Positions 1-6,156 of a stretch of DNA of 7,353 bases are shown piece by piece. This stretch comes from UBA8522 sp049287565 (GTDB lineage Bacteria; Acidobacteriota; Aminicenantia; Aminicenantales; UBA8522). The stretch lies in NCBI GenBank assembly GCA_049287565.1, contig JBAQGA010000148.1, positions 1 through 7,353 of the forward strand, given 5' to 3'. A program made the position numbers and the translations under genes. Under the pieces are notes generated by a model that did not search any database, was not told the origin of the DNA, and saw only the letters and a list, made by a program, of their open reading frames with translations. The number at the start of each line of letters is the position of its first letter. The stretch's first letter is position 1.

Positions 1-110
1 GGTTTCTCGACCGCAGGGAGAGAAGAGCGAACGACGAATCGAGCCCGTTTTCCGCGCTGGGAGAAAACGGGCGCGGTTTCGAGGCCACTGCCCCGAGCCT
101 GCTGAAATGA
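1..110 (+). other. Possible 3' end of an upstream gene (very uncertain)
   Basis: The frame starting at base 3 is open from the window edge to a TGA at 108-110. It gives about 35 residues ending in SLLK, with mostly C or G in third codon positions, as in the real genes here. The other two forward frames are also open for most of this stretch (stops at 103-105 and 125-127), as happens by chance in GC-rich DNA, so openness alone is weak evidence. The perfect inverted repeat at 43-72 lies inside it, which argues somewhat against coding. I do not recognise the peptide. It may equally be non-coding leader. Confidence 0.2.
43..72. repeat. Perfect 10-bp inverted repeat (stem-loop)
   Basis: GCCCGTTTTC at 43-52 is the exact reverse complement of GAAAACGGGC at 63-72, with a 10-nt loop. 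There is no run of T after either arm, so it is not a classical intrinsic terminator. It could be the end structure of an upstream transcript, an operator for a dimeric regulator, or an mRNA hairpin. It lies about 30 bp upstream of the proposed -35 element of the kinase gene, a position that would suit a regulator binding site. Confidence 0.5.
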
Positions 111-130
111 GGACGCTTTTCGTGTAAAAT
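102..130 (+). promoter_or_regulatory. Putative sigma70-type promoter of the kinase/hyp operon
   Basis: A -35-like CTGAAA at 102-107 (4 of 6 to TTGACA) is followed after exactly 17 bp by a -10-like TAAAAT at 125-130 (5 of 6 to TATAAT). Transcription would start near 137, leaving a leader of only about a dozen bases, which just includes the GGAGAAG ribosome-binding site at 138-144. The match is moderate, so read-through from an upstream gene remains possible. Confidence 0.4.
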
Positions 131-149
131 AATAGATGGAGAAGATAAC

Positions 150-1259
150 GTGTCCGAAAAACCGATCATCCTGATCATCGACGATGAAGACGCCATGCGC
201 GATTCCTGCTCGATGATCCTGACCAAAGACGGGTTCAGAGCGGAGACCGCTGAGAACGGCCAGGTCGGCCTGGAGAAAGTCAGGGCATTAAAACCGGCCC
301 TGACCCTCATCGATCTCAAGATGCCCGGTCTCAGCGGCTTCGAGGTCCTGGAGAAGCTCAGGGACATCGACCCTCAGAACATCCCCATCGTCATTACCGG
401 CTATGCCACCGTGGAATCGGCCGTCGAGGCGATGAAAAAAGGGGCCTACGATTTCCTGCCCAAGCCCTTCACTCCGGACGAGCTCCGCATCATTATCCGG
501 CGGGCGCTGGAAAGGCGGAAGCTGGCCCAGGAAGCCGAAACCCTGCGGCGCGAGAAAAAGCTCATGGAAGAGACCTTCATCACCATGGTCTCCCACCAGC
601 TGCGAAGCCCGCTGGTGGCCATCCAGCAGTACTTCGAGGTGATCCTGGCGGGGATGGTGGGCCGGGTCGATGACGCCCAGAAGGAGATGATCGTCCGGGC
701 CCGGGAGCGGCTGGGAAGTCTCCTCCATCTGATCAACGACTGGCTGGACATGGCCAGGATCACCCGCGGGCAGCTCGTCGACAAGTTCCTGCCGCTCGCC
801 CTGGAAAAGCTCCTGGACAGGCAGGTGGAATTCATGAAGCCCTTGGCCCAGGAGTACAAGGTCCGGCTCGAGCTCAGGCCGCCGGAAAGACCGGCTCTCC
901 TCCTCGGAGATGAACAGTCTCTGGAGCAGGTCTTCTCGAACCTGATCTCCAACGCCATCAAATACAACCGACCGGAAGGCTCCGTGATCATCACCGTCCG
1001 TGAGGAGGACGACTTCCTTATCACGGATGTGACCGACACCGGAATCGGCATCACCCGGGAACAACTTCCGTTCATCTTCGACCAGTTCTACCGGGTCAGC
1101 CGAAGCGAAGACCAGAAGATCAAGGGCACAGGGCTGGGACTGGCCATCGCCAAGAAGATCGTCGAAGCCCACAACGGTTCCATCCAGGTGGCGAGCGAGC
1201 CGGGTAAGGGCTCGACCTTTTCCGTCCGGTTGCCCAGGGCAGAACCGAAAGAGAAGTGA
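150..1259 (+). CDS. Soluble hybrid: receiver domain fused to a histidine kinase
   Basis: This 369-residue protein has an N-terminal response-regulator receiver domain (about 5-122) followed by a HisKA/HATPase_c kinase (about 138-365). The receiver has the acidic pair D11-D12, phosphoacceptor D55 in the IDLKMPG motif, T83 and K105 of the KPF motif. The kinase has H149 in SHQLRSPL, N-box N264/N268, G1 D296-G298-G300, an F-box near F310 and G2 GTGLGLA from G326. No signal peptide or membrane segment is seen, so it is cytosolic, and it has no DNA-binding output domain. It probably receives phosphate or a regulatory input at D55 and signals to a response regulator encoded elsewhere. The residue after the phosphoacceptor His is Gln instead of the usual Glu/Asp. 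The GTG start at 150 is chosen because GGAGAAG at 138-144 sits 5 nt upstream and the receiver begins immediately. It is first in a likely operon with hypB and hypA; a link to hydrogen or redox sensing is inference from position only. Confidence 0.93.
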   Translation: MSEKPIILIIDDEDAMRDSCSMILTKDGFRAETAENGQVGLEKVRALKPALTLIDLKMPGLSGFEVLEKLRDIDPQNIPIVITGYATVESAVEAMKKGAYDFLPKPFTPDELRIIIRRALERRKLAQEAETLRREKKLMEETFITMVSHQLRSPLVAIQQYFEVILAGMVGRVDDAQKEMIVRARERLGSLLHLINDWLDMARITRGQLVDKFLPLALEKLLDRQVEFMKPLAQEYKVRLELRPPERPALLLGDEQSLEQVFSNLISNAIKYNRPEGSVIITVREEDDFLITDVTDTGIGITREQLPFIFDQFYRVSRSEDQKIKGTGLGLAIAKKIVEAHNGSIQVASEPGKGSTFSVRLPRAEPKEK

Positions 1260-1360
1260 AGATACTCCTTCTCCGCCCTGCCAACGAGCCCTCTCCAAAG
1301 ATGAGGGCGAAGCTGCCGGCCATCGTCCGGAAGGTCAAGGGCGTCCTGAGAGGGAACTGA
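1256..1360 (+). CDS. Possible small protein of 34 residues between kinase and hypB
   Basis: A GTG at 1256 overlaps the TGA of the kinase gene (GTGA arrangement, typical of translational coupling) and opens a frame of 34 codons ending with TGA at 1358-1360, three bases before the hypB start. The peptide begins VKILLLRPANEP and its second half is strongly basic with alternating hydrophobic residues. A purine-rich AAAGAGAA lies just upstream but is not a strong Shine-Dalgarno site. It fills the 104-bp gap between the two genes almost exactly. I do not recognise a family. It could be a genuine small protein, a leader that couples kinase translation to hypB, the remnant of a decayed gene, or a chance frame in GC-rich DNA. 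Confidence 0.33.
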   Translation: MKILLLRPANEPSPKMRAKLPAIVRKVKGVLRGN

Positions 1361-1363
1361 GAC

Positions 1364-2035
1364 ATGAGCAAGAAAGAAGTGGTCGTCCGGCAGGATATCC
1401 TCGGCTCGAACAAGAAAGTCGCCGCTGAAATCCGGGAGAGGATGGAAAAGTCCGGCGTCCTGGTGGTCAATTTCCTCAGTTCGCCGGGCTCGGGAAAGAC
1501 GACCCTCCTCGAGAGAATCGTCGAAACGCTCAAGCCGACCCACCCCCTGGCCGTGATCGAAGGCGACATCGAGACCGAGCGGGACGCCGAGAGGATCCGG
1601 CGAAAGGGCGTGCCCGCCTGGCAGATCACGACGGGAGGCGCTTGTCACCTGGAAGCCAAGTTGGTCGGCCGCCTCCTCCCCGAGATCCCCGCCGAAACCA
1701 AGTTTCTGTTCATCGAGAACGTCGGTAACCTCGTCTGCCCGGCCAGCTATGACTTGGGGGAAAGCCTCCGCTGCGTCCTCCTTTCCTCTCCCGAAGGCGA
1801 CGATAAGCCCAAAAAATACCCCAAAGCTTTCGCCAGCGCCGACTGTCTGATCATCACCAAATCGGACCTCATCCCCGTCCTGCCGTTCGACTTGGAGCGC
1901 GCCGGGAACGAGGCTCTGGACATTAATCCCCGCCTCCGAGTTTTCGTCACCTCCGCCCTCAAGGGCCGGGGGATCGCCGAACTGGTCCGCTACTTCATCG
2001 AAAGCCGCGTCAACATGATCCAGCGCCATGCATGA
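1364..2035 (+). CDS. hypB: Hydrogenase nickel-insertion GTPase HypB
   Basis: HypB is a cytosolic SIMIBI-class GTPase that works with HypA to load nickel into the NiFe-hydrogenase large subunit. The 223-residue protein has the HypB P-loop SSPGSGKTT (39-47), the IEGDIETERD switch region (65-74), and the metal-binding residues of the G domain: C94-H95 in GACHL and C125 in ENVGNLVCP. The EGDDKP motif typical of the family is at 144-149. The guanine-specificity motif reads TKSD (165-168), not the usual NKxD. The N-terminus lacks both the CxxCGC high-affinity nickel site known from E. coli and the His-rich tract of other members, so this is the short, minimal form. AGGGA at 1351-1355 lies 8 nt before the ATG. 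The end overlaps hypA by 8 nt, implying coupled translation. Nickel delivery to urease instead is possible, but hydrogenase is the usual role. Confidence 0.96.
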   Translation: MSKKEVVVRQDILGSNKKVAAEIRERMEKSGVLVVNFLSSPGSGKTTLLERIVETLKPTHPLAVIEGDIETERDAERIRRKGVPAWQITTGGACHLEAKLVGRLLPEIPAETKFLFIENVGNLVCPASYDLGESLRCVLLSSPEGDDKPKKYPKAFASADCLIITKSDLIPVLPFDLERAGNEALDINPRLRVFVTSALKGRGIAELVRYFIESRVNMIQRHA

Positions 2036-2372
2036 GCTCTCCATCGTCGCCAGCATGTTCGACATCCTGGAAGAAAAAGCCCGGGAGCACGGGGCGACCA
2101 AGGTCGTCCTGGTGAAGTTGAGGGTGGGAAAGCTGGCCGGCGTCGTGCCGGAGTTCCTGCAGACCGCTTTTGACTGCTACAAGCGGGATACGATCGCGGC
2201 CGAGGCGGTTCTGCAAGTCACCTCGGTGCCGCTTCGGGTCAAGTGCCGCCAGTGCCAGGCGGAGGCCGAAAAAGACGATTTCGTCTTCAGCTGTCCGTCC
2301 TGCGGCGCGACCGACCTCGAGGTCCTGGAGGGTATGGACCTCTTCCTCGACAAGCTCGACCTCGAAGTCTAG
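2028..2372 (+). CDS. hypA: Hydrogenase nickel chaperone HypA
   Basis: HypA is a small cytosolic metallochaperone that hands nickel to the hydrogenase large subunit together with HypB. The 114-residue protein, a normal length for the family, starts with the invariant MHELS, in which the N-terminal amine, H2 and E3 form part of the nickel site. The structural zinc site is C73-x2-C76 and C89-x2-C92 (CRQC and CPSC). The start at 2028 is fixed by this motif; an ATG four bases later is in another frame. The gene begins inside the end of hypB (8-nt overlap). The order hypB-hypA is the reverse of the common hypA-hypB arrangement. No further hyp gene follows: the next gene has its own promoter. No clear intrinsic terminator is visible after the stop codon. 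Confidence 0.96.
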   Translation: MHELSIVASMFDILEEKAREHGATKVVLVKLRVGKLAGVVPEFLQTAFDCYKRDTIAAEAVLQVTSVPLRVKCRQCQAEAEKDDFVFSCPSCGATDLEVLEGMDLFLDKLDLEV

Positions 2373-2394
2373 TGCCCGGGGGACGGCCCTACCC

Positions 2395-2422
2395 TTGTCA
2401 ACCCTCTCCAAGATGCTATAAT
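2395..2422 (+). promoter_or_regulatory. Strong extended -10 sigma70-type promoter of the glutamate dehydrogenase gene
   Basis: TTGTCA at 2395-2400 (5 of 6 to the -35 consensus) is followed after 16 bp by a perfect TATAAT at 2417-2422, preceded by TGC at 2414-2416, which is an extended -10 element. Transcription would begin near 2429, giving a leader of about 43 nt before the ATG at 2472. This is the best promoter in the window and suggests that the dehydrogenase is expressed independently of hypBA. Confidence 0.75.
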
Positions 2423-2459
2423 AACCCTCACTTTTCTCGTGATCCATCGAGTCATAACC

Positions 2460-2465
2460 GAGGAG
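2460..2465 (+). promoter_or_regulatory. Ribosome-binding site that fixes the dehydrogenase start
   Basis: GAGGAG lies 6 nt before the ATG at 2472. The in-frame GTG at 2439, which would add 11 residues, has no such site and would be only about 10 nt from the predicted transcription start, so the ATG at 2472 is preferred. Confidence 0.8.
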
Positions 2466-2471
2466 ATTTCC

Positions 2472-5348
2472 ATGAAAAGTCTGAAAGAGATCGCGGCTCA
2501 TTCTGTCCTGACCGAGAACCAACTCAAAAAACTGGAGAAGATCGTCCTCAGCCAAGGCCCTTATACCCAGGAAGCCGTTCGCGAGGAACTGGACTGGTTC
2601 TGCGCCGGCCTGGGCATGAACGATTACTATTTCCAGACGACACCCCTCCGGACGATCGCCGACCACATCCAGGCCATCAAGGCCGCCGAGATCATCGCCA
2701 CCATCAAACAAGAGAAAGTCTTCAAGGTCGATCTGGCCACCGAGCATGCCAACGACGCCATTTATCTCGTCGACGACGAACACCCTCGCAGCCTGGAGGT
2801 CGAACGGCACATCGAGGAGAAGTACCCGAACTGCCGTCTCCAATCCTACCGCACGGCGCGCAAAGCTCTCGGAGTCGAACACCTGAGAATGTATGTCGTC
2901 TGCCTCCCTGAGTTTTTGGAAGCTCAGCCCGCTCCCGACGAAACGGACCTGAAAAAGATCGGCGACACCACCTTCCTGGCCACGGCCGCCCGGGAGACGG
3001 TGGCCCGCTATCAGGCTTTGATCACCAGGACGAAGGACTGGGAAAGTCCGTACATCGACATCACCAAGTGCCGGCAAGGCGGCGAGATCCGAATCACGGT
3101 CGTGACCAAGCGCGACTCCAGCCACCGTTTTTTCTCTAATGTTTCGGACGTGTTCAACTCGCACGGCCTGGTCTCCAGCCGCAAGTACATCGAACAGTTC
3201 TCCAACGGCCGGACGGCCTATTCGTTTTATCTCAAGGACATCAAAGACCGGAACCTCGTCCAGGACCTGGTCGAGGACATCAGCATCATCTACGTGATCC
3301 CTGAATCTCCCTTGTCCGGCCTTTTCCGTGACGGGAAGCTGACCGCCCAGGAAACCCTCTTCGGTGTCTCCGCCTGGAGTTTCTGCCACCAGTTCCTGAC
3401 CGGCTACAACGCTGAATACCTGCGCCTGGCCGAAGCCCTCAAAGACTCGCCCGAGCTTCTGGGCACCTTGCGAAACCTCAAGACCAAGCTGGTCAAGGAT
3501 ACTTATACCGAGCAGCGGGTTTGGGATGCCTTCACAGAACAGCCTGTTTATCTGAAAAAGCTCTTCTGGCTTTTCGACCGGAGGTTCAGCCCTTCTTCCT
3601 GCTCCCGGGAGGTCAAGAAGGAGTTGGAGGAGCTGCGCAAAGAGATCATCCGGAATGTTCCGGTGGAGATCGACCGGGACATCCTACTCGCCGCCGCCCT
3701 GTTCATCGATTCCGTCCTGAAGACCAATTTCTATGTCAAGGAAAAGACCTCTCTTTCCTACATGTACAATCCCGCGTTCTTGAACTCGGTCGATTACCCG
3801 GAAAGGCCTTTCGGTGTTTTCCACGTCGTCGGCGCCGAACTTCGCGGCTTCCACGTCCGCTTCCGCGACATCGCCCGCGGGGGCATCCGCATCGTCCGCT
3901 CCAACAACCTCCAGACCTATCTCAACAATTCCGACTTCATTTTCGACGAGAACTACAACCTCGCCTCCACCCAACAGCGCAAGAACAAAGACATTCCGGA
4001 AGGCGGTTCGAAGGGAACCATCCTGCTCCGCTGGGGCTATCAACAGCGGGCCGACGAAGCCTTCAAGAAGTACATCGATGGTCTTCTCGACCTGATGCTC
4101 AACGAACAAGGGGTGGTCGATTTCTACGGAAAAGAGATCCTGCTTTTCCTCGGTCCCGACGAGGGCACGGCGGAGCTCATGGAATGGGCCGCCCTGCGGG
4201 CAAGAGCCCGGGGCTACCGTTACTGGAGATCCTTTTCCACCGGCAAGCCCGTCTCCATGGGGGGTATCCCTCACGATCTCTACGGCATGACCACCAATTC
4301 CATCCATGAGTACGTCCTGAAATCCCTGGAGAAACTGGGGCTCAAAGAGAAGGATGTCACCAAAGTGATGACCGGCGGTCCGGACGGCGACCTGGGGAGC
4401 AACGAGATCCTGATCTCCAAGGACCGGATCCTGTCCATGGTCGACGGCTCGGGCGTCCTTTACGACCCGGCCGGACTCGACCGCCGTGAACTCACCCGCC
4501 TGGCCAAGGAGCGGAAAATGGTCGAACATTTCCGCCGGGAACGCCTCTCCAAGCATGGTTTCTTCATCGGCATCAAGGAGCACAACGTCACCCTGCCCGA
4601 CGGCGAACGGGTGGAATCGGGCCTCGATTTCCGGAACGCCTTCCATCTCCACCCCAAGTTCGCGGCCGGCCTCTTCGTTCCCTGCGGCGGCCGGCCCTCC
4701 TCGATCACCATCAACAGCTGGCAGAATTACCTGGACGACAAAGGCCGTCCGCGCTTCAAGGTCATCGTCGAAGGGGCCAACCTGTTTATCACTCAACAGG
4801 CCAGGCTCCGGCTCGAAGAAAAGGGCGTCGTCATCTACAAGGACGCCTCGGCCAACAAGGGCGGCGTCACCTCGTCATCACTCGAAGTCCTGGCCAGCCT
4901 CGCCTTGACCGACGAAGAGTACGAGGAGCTGATGTGCGTCAAACGGGGAATCGTCTCCCCTTTCCGGAAAAAATACGTCGCCCAGATCCTGGAGATCATC
5001 CGCGAGAACGCCCGGCTCGAGTTCGACATCATCTGGAAAGAGAACGAGACCCGGAAGATCCCGCGGGCCATCCTCACCGATCTCATCAGCGAGAAGATCA
5101 ACCTGATCAAGGATGCCGTCGGCCGTTCGGACCTGGTCGATGACCGAGGGTTGTTCAAAAAAGTGACCGAGTGTTGTATCCCCAGAGCGCTGGTCGAGGA
5201 GATCGGGTTCGCCAAGATCATCAAGCGGGTGCCGATGGCCTATCTCAAGGCGCTGTTCGCCTCCGAGCTGGCCAGCCGGTACGTCTACCGGTACGGGCTG
5301 GACGCCAACGAGGTCAACTTCTACGAGTTCGTTAATCAACTCCGCTGA
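2472..5348 (+). CDS. Large NAD-type glutamate dehydrogenase (Gdh2-like, about 110 kDa)
   Basis: The 958-residue cytosolic enzyme should catalyse NAD-dependent oxidative deamination of L-glutamate to 2-oxoglutarate and ammonium, feeding amino-acid carbon into central metabolism. Residues 1 to about 440 form a long N-terminal region; about 206-275 looks ACT-like and may be regulatory. The catalytic part contains RDIARGGIR (465-473), KNKDIPEGGSKG (504-515), where K504 and K514 align by motif with the substrate-binding and catalytic lysines of hexameric enzymes, GPDEGT (about 561-566) with D563 as the likely catalytic Asp, the Rossmann-like TGGPDGDLGSNE (634-645), VEGANLF (766-772) and KDASANKGGVTSSS (790-803). 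The combination of these motifs and the length place it with the yeast Gdh2 class rather than the roughly 450-residue or 1600-residue classes. NAD rather than NADP use is inferred from the class. The gene stands alone, convergent with pstB. The frame is intact throughout. Confidence 0.92.
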   Translation: MKSLKEIAAHSVLTENQLKKLEKIVLSQGPYTQEAVREELDWFCAGLGMNDYYFQTTPLRTIADHIQAIKAAEIIATIKQEKVFKVDLATEHANDAIYLVDDEHPRSLEVERHIEEKYPNCRLQSYRTARKALGVEHLRMYVVCLPEFLEAQPAPDETDLKKIGDTTFLATAARETVARYQALITRTKDWESPYIDITKCRQGGEIRITVVTKRDSSHRFFSNVSDVFNSHGLVSSRKYIEQFSNGRTAYSFYLKDIKDRNLVQDLVEDISIIYVIPESPLSGLFRDGKLTAQETLFGVSAWSFCHQFLTGYNAEYLRLAEALKDSPELLGTLRNLKTKLVKDTYTEQRVWDAFTEQPVYLKKLFWLFDRRFSPSSCSREVKKELEELRKEIIRNVPVEIDRDILLAAALFIDSVLKTNFYVKEKTSLSYMYNPAFLNSVDYPERPFGVFHVVGAELRGFHVRFRDIARGGIRIVRSNNLQTYLNNSDFIFDENYNLASTQQRKNKDIPEGGSKGTILLRWGYQQRADEAFKKYIDGLLDLMLNEQGVVDFYGKEILLFLGPDEGTAELMEWAALRARARGYRYWRSFSTGKPVSMGGIPHDLYGMTTNSIHEYVLKSLEKLGLKEKDVTKVMTGGPDGDLGSNEILISKDRILSMVDGSGVLYDPAGLDRRELTRLAKERKMVEHFRRERLSKHGFFIGIKEHNVTLPDGERVESGLDFRNAFHLHPKFAAGLFVPCGGRPSSITINSWQNYLDDKGRPRFKVIVEGANLFITQQARLRLEEKGVVIYKDASANKGGVTSSSLEVLASLALTDEEYEELMCVKRGIVSPFRKKYVAQILEIIRENARLEFDIIWKENETRKIPRAILTDLISEKINLIKDAVGRSDLVDDRGLFKKVTECCIPRALVEEIGFAKIIKRVPMAYLKALFASELASRYVYRYGLDANEVNFYEFVNQLR

Positions 5349-5381
5349 GGATCCGGTCCGGAGCCGGCCGCTTGAGAAAAG

Positions 5382-6143
5382 CTAGCTGATCTCCCCGGTA
5401 AGATAGGCGCGCGTCCGGGGGTCCCGCGGTTTCGCAAATACTTCGACCGCCGGACCGTGCTCGATAAGCTCTCCCAGATACAGGAAAGCGATATAGTCGG
5501 CGATCCGCTTGGCCTGTCTTAGGATATGAGTCACGACGACCACCGTGTAATCCTTCTTGAGCTCGATCAGCCTTCGCTCTACGTTCTGGCTGGACTGCGG
5601 GTCCAGGGCCGAGGTCGGCTCATCGCCCAGGATGATCTCGGGTTCGACGGCCAGGCCACGGGCCAGGCAGAGCCGCTGCTGCTGGCCGACGGAGAGACGA
5701 GAGGCCGGCTCGGACAGCCGGTCCTTGACTTCCTCCCACAGGCCGGCCACGCGCAGATGGCTCTCGACGACCTCGTTAAGATCCTTCCTACCCCTCAGGC
5801 CGTGGATGCGCGGCCCATAGGCGACATTGTCGTAGATGGACATCGGGAGCGCCTGCGGCCTCTGGGAAAGAAGCCCCATTTTCTTTCGGACCTGGGTCAC
5901 TTCGGTCCGGGGATCATAAATATCAACGCCGTCCACCAGGACCCGGCCGCAGACCCGAACGCCACCGGACGGGTCCAGAAGCCGGTTCAGGGACTTCAAC
6001 AGCGTCGTCTTCCCGCAGCCCGAAGGACCGATGATGACCGTGATCTTCCGGTCGGGGATATCAATGCTGATATCCTTCAGAACCTGCAGCGGCCCGAAGA
6101 AGACACTCAGTTTCTGAATGCTGATATGCGGCCTGATGTCCAT
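5382..6143 (-). CDS. pstB: Phosphate ABC transporter ATPase PstB
   Basis: PstB is the cytoplasmic ATPase that powers high-affinity phosphate import through PstC/PstA. With the start used here (253 residues) it has Walker A GPSGCGKTT (39-47), Q-loop Q94, the PMSIYDNVAYG stretch typical of PstB (about 100-110), an ABC signature reading LSVGQQQR (150-157), Walker B ending in D174-E175 of GDEPTSALDP, and the switch His H206. The second Gly of the usual LSGGQ is thus Val. Conserved YLGELIEHG near the C-terminus also fits PstB. I prefer the ATG at 6143 because AAGGA (complement at 6151-6155) lies 7 nt upstream. An in-frame ATG at 6170 would add nine residues, overlap pstA by 14 nt and has only AAAAGG at 10 nt; it cannot be excluded. 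The gene is the last of pstC-pstA-pstB here; phoU, often next, is absent. Confidence 0.93.
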   Translation of the reverse strand: MDIRPHISIQKLSVFFGPLQVLKDISIDIPDRKITVIIGPSGCGKTTLLKSLNRLLDPSGGVRVCGRVLVDGVDIYDPRTEVTQVRKKMGLLSQRPQALPMSIYDNVAYGPRIHGLRGRKDLNEVVESHLRVAGLWEEVKDRLSEPASRLSVGQQQRLCLARGLAVEPEIILGDEPTSALDPQSSQNVERRLIELKKDYTVVVVTHILRQAKRIADYIAFLYLGELIEHGPAVEVFAKPRDPRTRAYLTGEIS

Positions 6144-6156
6144 CGGAGTGTCCTTT

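Noticed and set aside
288..1298. 336-codon minus-strand frame opposite the kinase
   Set aside because: Shadow of the receiver-kinase gene; no recognisable domain.
1088..2101. 337-codon minus-strand frame opposite hypB and the kinase end
   Set aside because: Shadow frame running across two genes and their junction; no motif.
2373..2394. G/C-rich stretch after hypA as an intrinsic terminator
   Set aside because: No stable extended stem with a following T tract could be drawn.
2439..2471. Upstream GTG start for the dehydrogenase
   Set aside because: No ribosome-binding site and too close to the predicted transcription start; GAGGAG points to the ATG at 2472.
2010..3389. 459-codon open frame on the minus strand across hypA and the dehydrogenase start
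   Set aside because: It is antisense to clearly recognisable proteins, its translation shows no family motif, and long antisense frames are expected in GC-rich coding DNA.
3684..4796. 370-codon minus-strand frame inside the dehydrogenase gene
   Set aside because: It lies entirely opposite the catalytic region with its conserved motifs; the composition is that of a codon-complement shadow.
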